From positions 124,001-188,000 of the forward strand of contig NZ_DDHJ01000011.1 in assembly GCF_002338065.1 (NCBI RefSeq): 64,000 nt of DNA, in the 5' to 3' direction. How positions within the stretch are numbered: the first letter of the stretch is position 1; each line of letters opens with the position of its first letter. The position numbers and the translations under genes were made by a program. Source of the stretch: Pseudomonas sp. UBA1879 (GTDB lineage: Bacteria; Pseudomonadota; Gammaproteobacteria; Pseudomonadales; Pseudomonadaceae). The notes below the pieces were generated by a model, which searched no databases, was not told the origin of the DNA, and was given only the letters and a program-made list of their open reading frames with translations. Below are positions 8,149 through 17,366 of the stretch, one piece after another.

Positions 8149-9222
8149 CTACAAATCCGGATCTTCCATGCCGCCGTAGATATCCGACTCTTTATAGAGA
8201 TCGTGCACATGCCGCACCAGCACCATGATCACGGCCGCTACGGGCAACGCTAGCAGGATGCCGGTGAAACCGAACAACTCGCCACCCGCCAAAATCGCGA
8301 AGATCACCGCCACCGGGTGCAAACCGATGCGATCGCCCACCAAGAGCGGTGTCAGCACCATGCCTTCCAGCGCCTGACCGACCATGAACACCGCGACGAT
8401 CCCGAGCATCGGATACAGGTCGCCGGCGAATTGGAAGAAGCCCGCAAGGATCGCCGAGCCGATACCGATCACGAAGCCCATGTAGGGCACGATGGCCGCC
8501 AGACCAGCGATCACCCCGATCAACAAACCCAGCTCCAGGCCGACCAGCATCAAGCCCGCCGCGTAAATCACCCCAAGCGCCACCATCACCAGCAACTGGC
8601 CGCGAATGAACGCGCCCAGCACTTCATGGCATTCATCGGCCAGCGCTACGATCTTTTTCTCGCGATGACGGGGCAGCAAGCTGCGCACCTTGGCCATCAT
8701 CACGTCCCAGTCACGCAATAAATAGAAGCAGACCACCGGGATCAGCACCAGGTTGGTCAGCCAGCCAATCAACGCCAGCGTCGAGGTCGTCGCCTGAGCC
8801 AGGATGATGCCGACGATATCGCCGGTCTGCCCCATGTGCTCGGAGATCGCCGCCTTGACCTTGTCGAACTTCCAGAACCCGTCCGCCAGTCCTAGTTTCG
8901 CCTGGGTCCACGGCAACGCGGTGTGCTGCAACCAATCGAGGATCTGCGGTGCCAGTTCGTACAGGCGATACAACTGCTTGGCGAGCATCGGCACCAGCAC
9001 CAACAACAGCCCCATGAAAATCAGGGTGAAGAACATGAAGACCGTTACCACACTCCAGGTTCGCGAGAACTTCAGTTTCTCAAGTCGATCCGCCAGGGGG
9101 TCGCCCATGTACGCCAACAGCAACGCCACCAGAAACGGCGTAAGGATGGCGTGCAGCAGCCAGACAAACAGGCACAACAGGACAACCCCGCCCAGCCAGA
9201 ACCAACGACGCGTATCAGTCAT
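8149..9222 (-). CDS. AI-2E family transporter (PerM/YdgG-like membrane protein)
   Basis: A 357-residue polytopic inner-membrane protein of the AI-2E exporter/PerM family, with about eight predicted membrane spans. Strong hydrophobic segments lie near residues 8-35, 58-85, 150-175, 205-240 and 255-330. The family motif region GLLIGVIAGLAAIVPYMGFVIG near residue 240 and the C-terminal LLVGDRIGLHPVAVIFA block are present. Members are variously linked to autoinducer-2 export, ion or proton antiport and permease function, so the substrate is unknown here. It lies upstream of hda, separated by a REPIN. Confidence 0.88.
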   Translation of the reverse strand: MTDTRRWFWLGGVVLLCLFVWLLHAILTPFLVALLLAYMGDPLADRLEKLKFSRTWSVVTVFMFFTLIFMGLLLVLVPMLAKQLYRLYELAPQILDWLQHTALPWTQAKLGLADGFWKFDKVKAAISEHMGQTGDIVGIILAQATTSTLALIGWLTNLVLIPVVCFYLLRDWDVMMAKVRSLLPRHREKKIVALADECHEVLGAFIRGQLLVMVALGVIYAAGLMLVGLELGLLIGVIAGLAAIVPYMGFVIGIGSAILAGFFQFAGDLYPMLGIVAVFMVGQALEGMVLTPLLVGDRIGLHPVAVIFAILAGGELFGFTGILLALPVAAVIMVLVRHVHDLYKESDIYGGMEDPDL

Positions 9223-9276
9223 TACCGCCCCTTAACCCAAAATGAAATGCTTCATGCAACGCCGTTAAGAACCCGT

Positions 9277-10347
9277 TTACCAGCGGAAGTGCAGTGTTTG
9301 TGTCGCGGCCGGTGCAGGGACCGGCGCAGGCGCACCTGGCGTGGCACCAACGGCAGGCGTTTGCCCGGCATCGACCGGCGCAGTGGGCACTTCAGCCGCC
9401 GGCACTTCCTGCAATTTCGCCAGCGCCAATTGCGAACGCAGTTGATCGGTGCTGCCGCTTACGTCGAACGTCACCCGGTCTGCGTCTACCGATTTGAGGC
9501 GACCGCCGAACGGTTCGAGCAAGCGGCCCAGTTGCGCATAACGCTCCAGATTCATCCCCTGGACCTCCAGTGCCATGCTCGAAGACGCCCCCGGTTTGAC
9601 GACGAACCTCGGGGCCAGACGCTGACTCACTGCCAGCAGCACGGCGTCAGCCAGTGCTGCGGAACTGGCGCCGGTCGCAGTGCCCTGCTCCGCCTTGTCG
9701 CCCAGCCACAGATGCCATTTGCCTTGCCACTGACCGCCATTTTCCTGCGCATGAACGGCGAGAATCGCATCGGAGCCGTAGCGCTCCGACGCCTGCTTCA
9801 GCGGCGCGACGTCATTGCCGTCCAGGGTCTTGGCATTACCGATGCCCTGCTCACTCAAGTCTGCCAATGGCAACCGCAGTGGCAGGCCCCGGTGCTGGGC
9901 AGCGCGGCGCAGTGGTTCGGCACTAGACTGACCGTCGCCCACCAGATTAGCGCCGTCGGTGGCGTCGTTCAGCCACCAGGCCATGATCACCGGGCGGTTC
10001 GAACCCCACAGTGACAAACCGGCCTGGCGCAAAGCGCGGTCCGTGCTCGCCGGATCGAAATCCACCTGCAACGACTCGGGCGGCCCGGCGTCGTAGCCGT
10101 ACTGGCTGATGATCTGCTGCGGGTCTTTACGAACCTCGGCAAGGCCCGCCCCCTGAGCGGCCTTGGGGTCGCCGGTCAGACGAATGACCAGGGTCTCCAG
10201 CGCGGCCTGCGTGGCGCGGGTTTTCTCATCAGGGGTCTGCCCGCTGACCGGCTCGCGCACCTGATAGAGATTGTTCACCGTCTCGGCCAGGGCCGGAAGG
10301 CTCATCAAGGACAGACAACCTACGAACAGGCAGTTTTTAAGGCGCAT
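9277..10347 (-). CDS. DUF2066 domain protein, exported
   Basis: A 356-residue conserved proteobacterial protein of unknown function. The start at 10347 gives a clear Sec signal peptide (MRLKNCLFVGCLSLMSLPALA) ahead of the DUF2066 core, which begins near TVNNLYQVREPVSGQ. The C-terminus (about residues 315-350) is a low-complexity Ala/Pro/Val/Thr tail ending HFRW. It is divergent from purM across a 313-bp gap. In Pseudomonas this gene sits between purM and the AI-2E/hda genes, which matches the arrangement here. A periplasmic location is inferred from the signal. Confidence 0.85.
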   Translation of the reverse strand: MRLKNCLFVGCLSLMSLPALAETVNNLYQVREPVSGQTPDEKTRATQAALETLVIRLTGDPKAAQGAGLAEVRKDPQQIISQYGYDAGPPESLQVDFDPASTDRALRQAGLSLWGSNRPVIMAWWLNDATDGANLVGDGQSSAEPLRRAAQHRGLPLRLPLADLSEQGIGNAKTLDGNDVAPLKQASERYGSDAILAVHAQENGGQWQGKWHLWLGDKAEQGTATGASSAALADAVLLAVSQRLAPRFVVKPGASSSMALEVQGMNLERYAQLGRLLEPFGGRLKSVDADRVTFDVSGSTDQLRSQLALAKLQEVPAAEVPTAPVDAGQTPAVGATPGAPAPVPAPAATQTLHFRW

Positions 10348-10660
10348 AAGGATTCCCACGAAACAAAAATCGCAGCTGATAAATAGCTGCATGAACTTGA
10401 CTGGCTCGAATCAGACCGCATGGCCATCCGAATCGCTCACTGTGCAGACGAACTTACACCTTTTGGCGTGACCGACGAACGGCTAAACCCTGAACGAACC
10501 GGTTATTTTTTCTTCATCCATGGCCCTGCCGGTCGGCCCAAGGATGGCCGCAGGGGTCTAACCCTGATAAAATCGCGCGCCTTCGCAGACCGGCGATGAC
10601 ACGGCCACGCGCCGCATCCACCTCGGTCGTTACCCCGAATCCCCCCTAAAGGCCTGGATC
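10348..10660. promoter_or_regulatory. Divergent intergenic region between DUF2066 gene and purM
   Basis: This 313-bp stretch holds no gene I can support. It must carry the promoters of the DUF2066 gene (leftward) and purM (rightward). A possible minus-10 element, GATAAAAT, lies at about 10566-10573, roughly 90 bases before the purM start. I found no convincing riboswitch or operator. Confidence 0.4.
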
Positions 10661-11719
10661 ATGAGCAAGCAACCCTCCCTGAGCTACAAAGACGCCGGTG
10701 TAGACATCGACGCCGGTGAAGCATTGGTCGAACGCATCAAGAGCGTCGCCAAGCGCACCAAGCGCCCGGAAGTGATGGGCGGCCTGGGTGGCTTCGGCGC
10801 GTTGTGCGAAATTCCGGCCGGTTACAAGCAGCCGGTGCTGGTCAGCGGCACCGACGGCGTTGGCACCAAGCTGCGCCTGGCCCTGAACCTGAACAAACAC
10901 GACAGCATCGGCATCGACCTGGTGGCCATGTGCGTCAACGATCTCGTCGTCTGCGGCGCCGAGCCTCTGTTTTTCCTCGACTACTACGCCACCGGCAAAC
11001 TGAACGTCGACACCGCCGCTCAGGTTGTGACCGGCATCGGCGCTGGCTGCGAACTGGCGGGCTGCTCGCTGGTGGGCGGCGAAACCGCTGAAATGCCCGG
11101 CATGTACGAAGGCGAAGATTACGACCTGGCGGGTTTCTGCGTCGGTGTCGTGGAAAAATCCGAAATCATCGACGGCTCGAAGGTCGTGGCCGGCGATGCG
11201 CTGATCGCCCTGCCCTCTTCCGGCCCGCACTCCAACGGCTACTCGCTGATCCGCAAGATCATCGAAGTGTCCGGTGCCGACATCGAAACCATCCAGCTGG
11301 ACGGCAAACCGCTGGCCGATCTGCTGATGGCGCCGACCCGTATTTACGTCAAGCAATTGCTCAAGCTGATCAAGGACACCGGCGCGGTCAAGGCCATGGC
11401 CCACATCACCGGCGGCGGCCTGCTGGATAACATCCCGCGCGTCCTGCCCGAAGGCGCACAGGCGGTGGTCGACGTGGCGAGCTGGACCCGCCCGGCGGTG
11501 TTCGACTGGCTGCAAGAGAAAGGCAACGTCGACGAACACGAAATGCACCGCGTCCTGAACTGCGGTGTAGGCATGGTCATCTGCGTGGCGCAGGAGCACG
11601 TCGACGCATCACTGAACGCCTTGCGTGACGCGGGCGAGCAGCCTTGGGTCATCGGCCAGATCGGCGTTGCAGCCGAAGGCGCTGCACAAGTCGAGCTGAA
11701 GAACGTCAAGGCCCATTGA
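10661..11719 (+). CDS. purM: Phosphoribosylformylglycinamidine cyclo-ligase PurM
   Basis: Fifth step of purine synthesis: ATP-dependent closure of FGAM to 5-aminoimidazole ribonucleotide. The 352-residue product shows the family signature VSGTDGVGTKLRLA near residue 63, the DLVAMCVNDLVVCGAEPLFF block and GGETAEMPGMY. It ends with a TGATG overlap with purN, forming the usual purMN operon of gammaproteobacteria. The length fits the family. No disruption is seen. Confidence 0.97.
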   Translation: MSKQPSLSYKDAGVDIDAGEALVERIKSVAKRTKRPEVMGGLGGFGALCEIPAGYKQPVLVSGTDGVGTKLRLALNLNKHDSIGIDLVAMCVNDLVVCGAEPLFFLDYYATGKLNVDTAAQVVTGIGAGCELAGCSLVGGETAEMPGMYEGEDYDLAGFCVGVVEKSEIIDGSKVVAGDALIALPSSGPHSNGYSLIRKIIEVSGADIETIQLDGKPLADLLMAPTRIYVKQLLKLIKDTGAVKAMAHITGGGLLDNIPRVLPEGAQAVVDVASWTRPAVFDWLQEKGNVDEHEMHRVLNCGVGMVICVAQEHVDASLNALRDAGEQPWVIGQIGVAAEGAAQVELKNVKAH

Positions 11720-12429
11720 TGTCCGGCGCAACCCAGCCTGACACCTCCAAGCCTGATTTACCCCAGCGTTGTGACGTAGTGGTGCTGCTGTCCGGCACGG
11801 GCGGTAACCTGCAAGCGATGATCGACCGCTTCCAGGACGGTTCATGCCCGGCTCGCATTCGCGCGGTGATTTCCAACCGCGCCGATGCCTACGGACTCGA
11901 GCGAGCGAAGCACGCGGGCATCGACACCCGCGTCCTCGATCACACCGCCTACGAGGGTCGCGAGGCCTTCGACGCGGCACTGGTCGAGCTGATCGATTCG
12001 TTCTCGCCGAAGTTGGTGGTGCTGGCTGGCTTCATGCGAATTCTCACCCCGGGTTTCGTGCGTCATTACCACGGGCGTCTGCTGAACATACACCCGTCAT
12101 TGCTTCCCCTGTATAAAGGCTTGCACACCCACCAACGGGCGATCGAGGCCGGCGACACGGCCCACGGCTGCAGCGTGCACTTCGTCACCGAGGAACTCGA
12201 TGGGGGCCCTCTGGTCGTACAGGCTGTTGTTTCGGTAGAGTTGCACGACACGCCTGCCACTTTGGCGCAACGGGTTCACGCCCGGGAACACCTGATTTAC
12301 CCACTGGCGATCCACTGGTTCGCGGAAGGTCGTCTGGCTCTGGGCAAAGAGGGTGTCACACTCGACGGGCAGCCATTGGGCCCTCGCGGCCATTTGATCC
12401 CGGCCACTCAACCCGGCTCTTCACTTTAA
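11719..12429 (+). CDS. purN: Phosphoribosylglycinamide formyltransferase PurN
   Basis: Transfers the formyl group of 10-formyl-tetrahydrofolate to GAR in purine synthesis. The ATG overlaps the purM stop. The product is 236 residues, about 20 longer at the N-terminus than E. coli PurN, because a short polar extension precedes CDVVVLLSGTGGNLQ. Catalytic features are the Asn-His pair in LNIHPSLLPLYKGLHTH and the Asp in TEELDGGPLV. The phosphate-binding loop reads GTGGN where E. coli has GSGSN. An internal start nearer CDVVV could be used instead, but the overlap favours the ATG at 11719. Confidence 0.95.
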   Translation: MSGATQPDTSKPDLPQRCDVVVLLSGTGGNLQAMIDRFQDGSCPARIRAVISNRADAYGLERAKHAGIDTRVLDHTAYEGREAFDAALVELIDSFSPKLVVLAGFMRILTPGFVRHYHGRLLNIHPSLLPLYKGLHTHQRAIEAGDTAHGCSVHFVTEELDGGPLVVQAVVSVELHDTPATLAQRVHAREHLIYPLAIHWFAEGRLALGKEGVTLDGQPLGPRGHLIPATQPGSSL

Positions 12430-12443
12430 AGACAGGAGATACC

Positions 12444-13160
12444 ATGCGTCGCGCTCTGCTCTTCGCTTTCGCTCTGTTCGCACTCCCTGCAGTCAACGCG
12501 GCAGACCTTCAACCCTTCTCCGCCAGCTACACCGCTGATTTCAAACAGCTCCCTGTTGGCGGCGGCAGCGCCACCCGCAGCCTGGAAAAGAACGCCAACG
12601 GCACCTGGACCCTGAGCTTCAAGGCATCGATGATGATCGCCAGCCTGACCGAAATCAGCACGCTCAAGGTCGACAAGGATCAACTGCTGCCACAGACCTA
12701 CCACTTCGAACGTGGCGGCCTGGGCAAAAGCAAAACGGTGGACCTGGTTTTCGACTGGCCGACCAAATTCATCACCGGCACCGACCGTAACGACGCGGTG
12801 AAAATCCCGCTGAACACCGGTGTTCTCGACAAATCCACCTATCAACTTGCGCTGCAGCATGACGTCGCCGCCGGCAAGAAGAGCATGACGTACCAAGTGG
12901 TCGACGGCGATGAAGTCGATACCTACGACTTCCGCGTGCTGGGCACCGAGAAAGTCGACACCAAAGTCGGTTCGGTGGATGCCATCAAGGTCGAGCGCGT
13001 GCGCGACCCGACGCAGAACAAGCGCATCACCGTGATGTGGTTCGCCAAGGACTACGACTACTTGCTGGTGCGGTTGCAGCAGGTGGAGACCGACGGCAAG
13101 GAATACAACATCATGCTGCAGGACGGCACGGTGAACGGTAAATCGGTGAAAGGCAGCTGA
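12444..13160 (+). CDS. DUF3108 domain protein, exported
   Basis: A 238-residue conserved protein of unknown function, with a Sec signal peptide (MRRALLFAFALFALPAVNA) followed by a beta-rich DUF3108 domain beginning FSASYTADFKQLPVGG. The family is related in fold to LolA/LolB-like lipoprotein carriers and is probably periplasmic. It starts 14 bases after the purN stop with GACAGGAGATACC as ribosome-binding site, so it is likely the third gene of the purMN operon. A strong terminator follows its stop. Confidence 0.88.
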   Translation: MRRALLFAFALFALPAVNAADLQPFSASYTADFKQLPVGGGSATRSLEKNANGTWTLSFKASMMIASLTEISTLKVDKDQLLPQTYHFERGGLGKSKTVDLVFDWPTKFITGTDRNDAVKIPLNTGVLDKSTYQLALQHDVAAGKKSMTYQVVDGDEVDTYDFRVLGTEKVDTKVGSVDAIKVERVRDPTQNKRITVMWFAKDYDYLLVRLQQVETDGKEYNIMLQDGTVNGKSVKGS

Positions 13161-13188
13161 TTCGCAGCCTTACCCGAGCCCCACAAAG

Positions 13189-13217
13189 AACCCGCCCGTC
13201 CCGGCGGGTTTTTTTTG
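13189..13217 (+). terminator. Rho-independent terminator after the DUF3108 gene
   Basis: The inverted repeat AACCCGCC / GGCGGGTT around a short GTCCC-type loop is followed by an uninterrupted run of eight T. This is a textbook intrinsic terminator closing the purM-purN-DUF3108 operon. Confidence 0.92.
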
Positions 13218-13313
13218 GCCTGCGCGGTGGGCCAGTCTCCGGCATACGCGTGACTTGCCACAGCATCGCCGTGATGTCATAAGGACACCAAAAAACCGAC
13301 AAGGATTGTTATC

Positions 13314-15125
13314 TTGCGCATTCTTCGCCGTGCATTGCTCCTGCTACTCGCCAGTGTGGTGCTGATTCTGGCTGTGGTGATCTACTACGTCGTCAACCCC
13401 AAGCTGCCTGACTACACGCCGGTCGAGCAGGTGCTGTATCAACACCAATGGGACGACAGCGACCGCCAGACCTATTACTTCACCCCGCAAGGCACGCAGA
13501 TAAAAGGGTTGCATTACAACTGGTTCACGGCCTTGGAGATGCCGTTCTCCGAAGCGCGTTTCGCAGCGCCCGAACACCTCGCCCGCTTTGGTTTCCTGGT
13601 GGACCCCAAGCAGGTGCCCACATCGCTGAATCCCGGCAACCTGCCCGTTGGCTTCACGCGCCACTTGAACCCTGATCACACCGTCGAGTACCTGGACATT
13701 ACCTGCTCCGCCTGCCACACCGGCGAATTGCATTTCAAGGGACAGGCCCTGCGCATCGACGGCGGCACCGCGCAGCATGTATTGCCGTCCAGTGTGCCAA
13801 CGCTGCGGGGCGGCAGTTTCGGTCAAGCGTTGGTGGCCAGTCTTGTGGCGACCTATTACAACCCGTGGAAATTCGAGCGCTTCGCTCGCAACGTGCTGGG
13901 CGACCGTTATGAGGCCGCCCACGCGCAACTGCGTGATGAGTTCAAGCAGTCGCTGAACACCTTCGTCAAAACCGCCTGGAACGATACCCATCGCGGCCTC
14001 TATCCCACCGAAGAGGGGCCGGGGCGCACCGATGCGTTCGGTCGCATCGCCAACGCCACCTTCGGCGACGCTATTTCCCCCGAGAACTATCGCATTGCCA
14101 ACGCGCCCGTGGACTACCCGCAGCTGTGGGACATCTGGACGTTCGACTGGGTGCAGTGGAACGGCTCCGCCAAGCAACCCATGGCGCGTAACGTCGGCGA
14201 ATCCTTGGGCGTCGGCGCGACCCTGACGTTCTTCGACAGCGCCGGGCAAGCCCTCAAAGGCGCTGATCGTTACCCGTCCAGCGTGCGTGTACGCGATCTG
14301 GACACCATCGAACAGGCCTTACAGCGTCTGAAACCCCCGACCTGGCCCGAGCAACTGTTCGGCCCGATCAATAAGCCGCTGGCTGCTCAGGGCCGCGCGT
14401 TGTTCGCTGAGAATTGCGCAGGCTGCCATGTCCCTGCGAAAAGCCTGGTCGACGGCCGCACCGTGCAGTACCTGAACATGATCCCGGTGACGAAAGTCGG
14501 CACCGACCCCAACACCGCCGACAACATCGCCAACAACCATTACGACGTCAGCGCGCTGAAGTGGACCCAGGCCGAACTGGACCAACTGACCAATGTCCAT
14601 CTGGTCCCGAAACCGACAGCCCCGCTGGACACACATAATGTGACGTCCGCCAAGGCGCTGGCTTACATCACCGCTTACGTGGAAAACAACGCCTACAACG
14701 CAGCGAACGTGCCTGTTGCTGATCGCCCTGCCATGGACGGTTTCGGCCTGCCGATCGCTGTCCAGGAACTGCGCGCCTATAAAGCCAGGCCGCTGGACGG
14801 CGTCTGGGCGACGCCGCCTTTCCTGCACAACGGCTCGGTGCCGACGATCTATCAATTGCTCTCGCCTCAGGACGAGCGCAGCACGACGTTCTACAAAGGC
14901 ACCTTCAACTATGATCCCTTGCATTTGGGCTACGAAACGACCGCGTTCAAAAACGCCTTTCTGTTCGACACCCGAACACCCGGCAACCACAACAGCGGTC
15001 ACGAATTCCGCGACGGCCAGCAGATCAACGGCGTGATCGGACGCGGTTTGCAGCCCCAGGAGCGCTGGGCGCTGCTGGAATACCTGAAAGTGTTGGGCGG
15101 CCCGTTGGAGCAGCAATTGCCATGA
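13314..15125 (+). CDS. Membrane-anchored di-haem c protein of the RoxA / di-haem peroxidase superfamily
   Basis: A 603-residue protein with two CxxCH haem c sites, CSACH at residues 131-135 and CAGCH at 368-372. It resembles the rubber oxygenase RoxA and di-haem cytochrome c peroxidases. The C-terminal TPPFLHNGSVPTIYQLL block (near residue 500) is characteristic of this group. One N-terminal membrane span (residues about 8-27) and no cleavage site suggest anchoring with the haem domains in the periplasm. The start is a TTG with AAGGA eight bases upstream; the only nearby ATG runs into a stop. The stop overlaps the next gene as ATGA. The substrate is unknown, and the presence of two haems does not prove peroxidase activity. 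Confidence 0.85.
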   Translation: MRILRRALLLLLASVVLILAVVIYYVVNPKLPDYTPVEQVLYQHQWDDSDRQTYYFTPQGTQIKGLHYNWFTALEMPFSEARFAAPEHLARFGFLVDPKQVPTSLNPGNLPVGFTRHLNPDHTVEYLDITCSACHTGELHFKGQALRIDGGTAQHVLPSSVPTLRGGSFGQALVASLVATYYNPWKFERFARNVLGDRYEAAHAQLRDEFKQSLNTFVKTAWNDTHRGLYPTEEGPGRTDAFGRIANATFGDAISPENYRIANAPVDYPQLWDIWTFDWVQWNGSAKQPMARNVGESLGVGATLTFFDSAGQALKGADRYPSSVRVRDLDTIEQALQRLKPPTWPEQLFGPINKPLAAQGRALFAENCAGCHVPAKSLVDGRTVQYLNMIPVTKVGTDPNTADNIANNHYDVSALKWTQAELDQLTNVHLVPKPTAPLDTHNVTSAKALAYITAYVENNAYNAANVPVADRPAMDGFGLPIAVQELRAYKARPLDGVWATPPFLHNGSVPTIYQLLSPQDERSTTFYKGTFNYDPLHLGYETTAFKNAFLFDTRTPGNHNSGHEFRDGQQINGVIGRGLQPQERWALLEYLKVLGGPLEQQLP

Positions 15126-16288
15126 TCACTCGACATCGCGACACGCAACACTCCCTGCCCGCGCGTCTGTGGCTGCGCTTGGGTGCATTTCTGGGCAAGG
15201 CCCTGCTGTGGCTGATCGGCCTCGGGCTTTTAGGTTGGCTGGCGTCGAGCGCCTGGTTCGCCTGGCAACACAGCGGCCGGGTCTCGACAGAAGAGCAGAT
15301 CCCGCCCGGTGAAGCGGCCATGACCCAGGGCATCATTCAAACCGCCGTGCGCATCGTCGACCAGCATCGCGAACCTACGCGCTACCTGCGCGATGCCCAT
15401 GCCAAGGCCCACGGCTGTGTGAAAGCCGAGGTCAGCGTGCTGGCGAACCTGGACCCGGCCTTGCGCCAGGGCGTGTTCGCCGAACCGGGCAAAACCTGGC
15501 AAGCGGTCATGCGCCTGTCCAACGGCAACGCCTACCCGCAGTTCGACAGCATTCGGGATGCCCGAGGCATGGCGCTCAAGTTGCTCGATGTGCCTGGCAA
15601 ACAACTGCTGGCCGATCAGCCGACGCGGGCCGAACAGGATTTCGTGATGTTCAGCCACCCGAATTTCTTCGTCAGCGACGTGGCCGAATATGCCCAAAAC
15701 ATCAGCGCTCAGGCCGACGGCCAGAAGGTGCTGGCGTTTTTTCCCCGCCTCGACCCGCGCAGCTGGCAAGTACGGCATCTGTTCATCGCCCTGGCAACGC
15801 TCTCGTCAGCACCGATCAGCCCGACGCAGACCACTTACTACTCGGTATCCCCCTACAAGTTCGGGGCCGCGAACGCCAAATTCCGGGTGGCCCCTGACCC
15901 GCAGAGCTGTCCGCCCTACGCGGTGCCGAAACAGAACCAGGACCTGCCCAACTTCCTGCGCAGCGCCTTGAATCAACAGCTGTCCACCGACCGCATGCCA
16001 GCGTGTTTCGTGTTGCAGATTCAGCGGCAAAACCCGCAGGCATTCATGCCCATCGAAGACACCAGCATCGAATGGAAGGAAAGCGATGCGCCGTTCGAGA
16101 CCGTGGCCAGTGTCAGGGTCGCGCCCCAGGATTTCGATACGCCCGCGTTGAATCTGGCCTGCGACAACCAGTCCTTCAACCCATGGTTCGGGACCGAAGC
16201 GCATCGCCCGATCGGTGGCATCAACCGTTTGCGCAAGGCCGTATACGAGGCAGTCAGCGACTATCGTCATGCGCGTAACGCCCAGTAG
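15122..16288 (+). CDS. Membrane-anchored catalase-fold protein
   Basis: A 388-residue protein with one N-terminal membrane span (residues about 28-48), then a haem-catalase-like domain. Recognisable stretches are AVMRLSNGNAYPQFDSIRDA near residue 135, ARGMALKLLDV and DFVMFSHPNFFV near residue 180. It matches the short catalase-related group found beside lipoxygenases and di-haem proteins, not true KatA/KatE. I could not locate the canonical proximal Tyr motif with confidence. It overlaps the RoxA-like gene by four bases (ATGA), so the two proteins are probably made together on the same membrane face. Function is inferred: peroxide or organic hydroperoxide turnover. Confidence 0.8.
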   Translation: MITRHRDTQHSLPARLWLRLGAFLGKALLWLIGLGLLGWLASSAWFAWQHSGRVSTEEQIPPGEAAMTQGIIQTAVRIVDQHREPTRYLRDAHAKAHGCVKAEVSVLANLDPALRQGVFAEPGKTWQAVMRLSNGNAYPQFDSIRDARGMALKLLDVPGKQLLADQPTRAEQDFVMFSHPNFFVSDVAEYAQNISAQADGQKVLAFFPRLDPRSWQVRHLFIALATLSSAPISPTQTTYYSVSPYKFGAANAKFRVAPDPQSCPPYAVPKQNQDLPNFLRSALNQQLSTDRMPACFVLQIQRQNPQAFMPIEDTSIEWKESDAPFETVASVRVAPQDFDTPALNLACDNQSFNPWFGTEAHRPIGGINRLRKAVYEAVSDYRHARNAQ

Positions 16289-16551
16289 TCTCGCAGCAAA
16301 TCCGGCGGCCAATGACGCCGGGTTTGTGACGGATTCTGTTCCCCGCGTCTTTATGAAAGATTCTTCATGGCCTTCAAATGAGTGCGACAAAACGCCGCAG
16401 AGCCTTCGGAAACAGTCACTTGGCTGACTGTTACGAAATCTGCAAATAACTGTTGCAGAAATGGCTCGTTTACTTAGCAGGCTACGCAAATTTATAAAGA
16501 AGCCACTGCGACGTCCTGCCGCAGATTTTCAAAGAGTCAGGAGTCTCCACT

Positions 16552-16743
16552 ATGACGGTAACTGTTACTGAACGCGACGAGTCCCATATCTCCCACGAAA
16601 GCATTGCAGATGGTATTCAGATCTGGGATGTTCGCCAGCAAGACCAACTGGTCGGGATGTTCCACCACGAATCGGACGCACAGCGTTACGCAGCAGAGCT
16701 GGCGGAGCTGGAAGCCAAGAAGGCAGCGAGCAACTCGCAATAA
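16552..16743 (+). CDS. Small conserved hypothetical protein (63 aa)
   Basis: I do not recognise a named family. The product is 63 residues, acidic to neutral and soluble, with a charged helical C-terminus rich in Ala, Glu and Lys. The middle reads GIQIWDVRQQDQLVGMFHHES, resembling a small two-strand plus helix domain. Translation is supported by AGGAGTC upstream of the ATG, and an intrinsic terminator lies 18 bases after the stop, so it appears to be a monocistronic gene. The 263 bp upstream (16289-16551) contain no other gene. Confidence 0.7.
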   Translation: MTVTVTERDESHISHESIADGIQIWDVRQQDQLVGMFHHESDAQRYAAELAELEAKKAASNSQ

Positions 16744-16759
16744 CGGAATCGCGACAAAA

Positions 16760-16784
16760 CAAAACCCGCCTCGGCGGGTTTTGT
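16760..16784. terminator. Bidirectional terminator between the small ORF and the DUF2058 gene
   Basis: AAAACCCGCC and GGCGGGTTTT form a symmetrical hairpin with a TC loop, flanked by A-rich sequence on one side and T-rich on the other. It can terminate transcription of the converging genes at 16552 and 16796. Confidence 0.88.
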
Positions 16785-16795
16785 TGTGTTAAGGG

Positions 16796-17341
16796 CTACC
16801 ACATCAGATCGTCAGGGATCTTGTAGGCCGCGTATGGATCGTCGCCATCGGCCGGCTCTTCCGTCGGCTCGCTGAGCATCACGATGCGACGCGGGTCGCG
16901 TTCCTGAACTTTGAGGGCGGCCTCGCGCGGGATCACTTCATAGGTGCCGCCGTGATGCACGATGGCCAGCGAGCCGTTGCTCAGCTTGCTGCGCATCAGC
17001 GCATTGACCGACAGGCGCTTGACCTTTTTGTCGTCGACGAAGTTGTAATAGTCCTCGGTGGTCAGCTTCGGCAAGCGAGTCGCTTCGATCAACTGCTTCA
17101 CCTGCGCGGCACGGGCTTTCTGCTCGGCCTTCTCCTGCTGCTGGCGGTTCAACTCCTGGTCGCGCTTGGCTTTCTCGGCCATGGCCTCCTGAGCAGCGCG
17201 CTGCGCGGCATCGTCAGCCACAGCCTGACCTTTGTGCACCAGACGTTGCTCTTTCTGCTTGGTCTTGGCGACCTGTTTGGCCTGCTTCTCGTTGACCAGC
17301 CCTGCCTTGAGCAACTGGTCACGAAGGGAAATACCCGCCAT
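16796..17341 (-). CDS. DUF2058 domain protein (YaiL-like)
   Basis: A 181-residue nucleoprotein-like family member of unknown function. The N-terminal half is highly charged and almost certainly a coiled coil (KQVAKTKQKEQRL through QQQEKAEQKARAAQV, residues about 20-85). The C-terminal half, with EDYYNFVDDKKVKRL, is the compact conserved part. It converges with the small ORF at 16552 across a shared terminator and lies 25 bases downstream of the mazG stop, so it may be read from the mazG side. Some relatives are annotated as nucleoprotein/polynucleotide-associated; I cannot confirm this. Confidence 0.85.
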   Translation of the reverse strand: MAGISLRDQLLKAGLVNEKQAKQVAKTKQKEQRLVHKGQAVADDAAQRAAQEAMAEKAKRDQELNRQQQEKAEQKARAAQVKQLIEATRLPKLTTEDYYNFVDDKKVKRLSVNALMRSKLSNGSLAIVHHGGTYEVIPREAALKVQERDPRRIVMLSEPTEEPADGDDPYAAYKIPDDLMW

Positions 17342-17366
17342 TTATCTTCTCTCTCTCAATAGTCAC

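Noticed and set aside
16230..16250. GTATACGA inside the catalase-like gene as another GntR operator
   Set aside because: It is within coding sequence, far from any promoter, and is expected by chance for a short motif.
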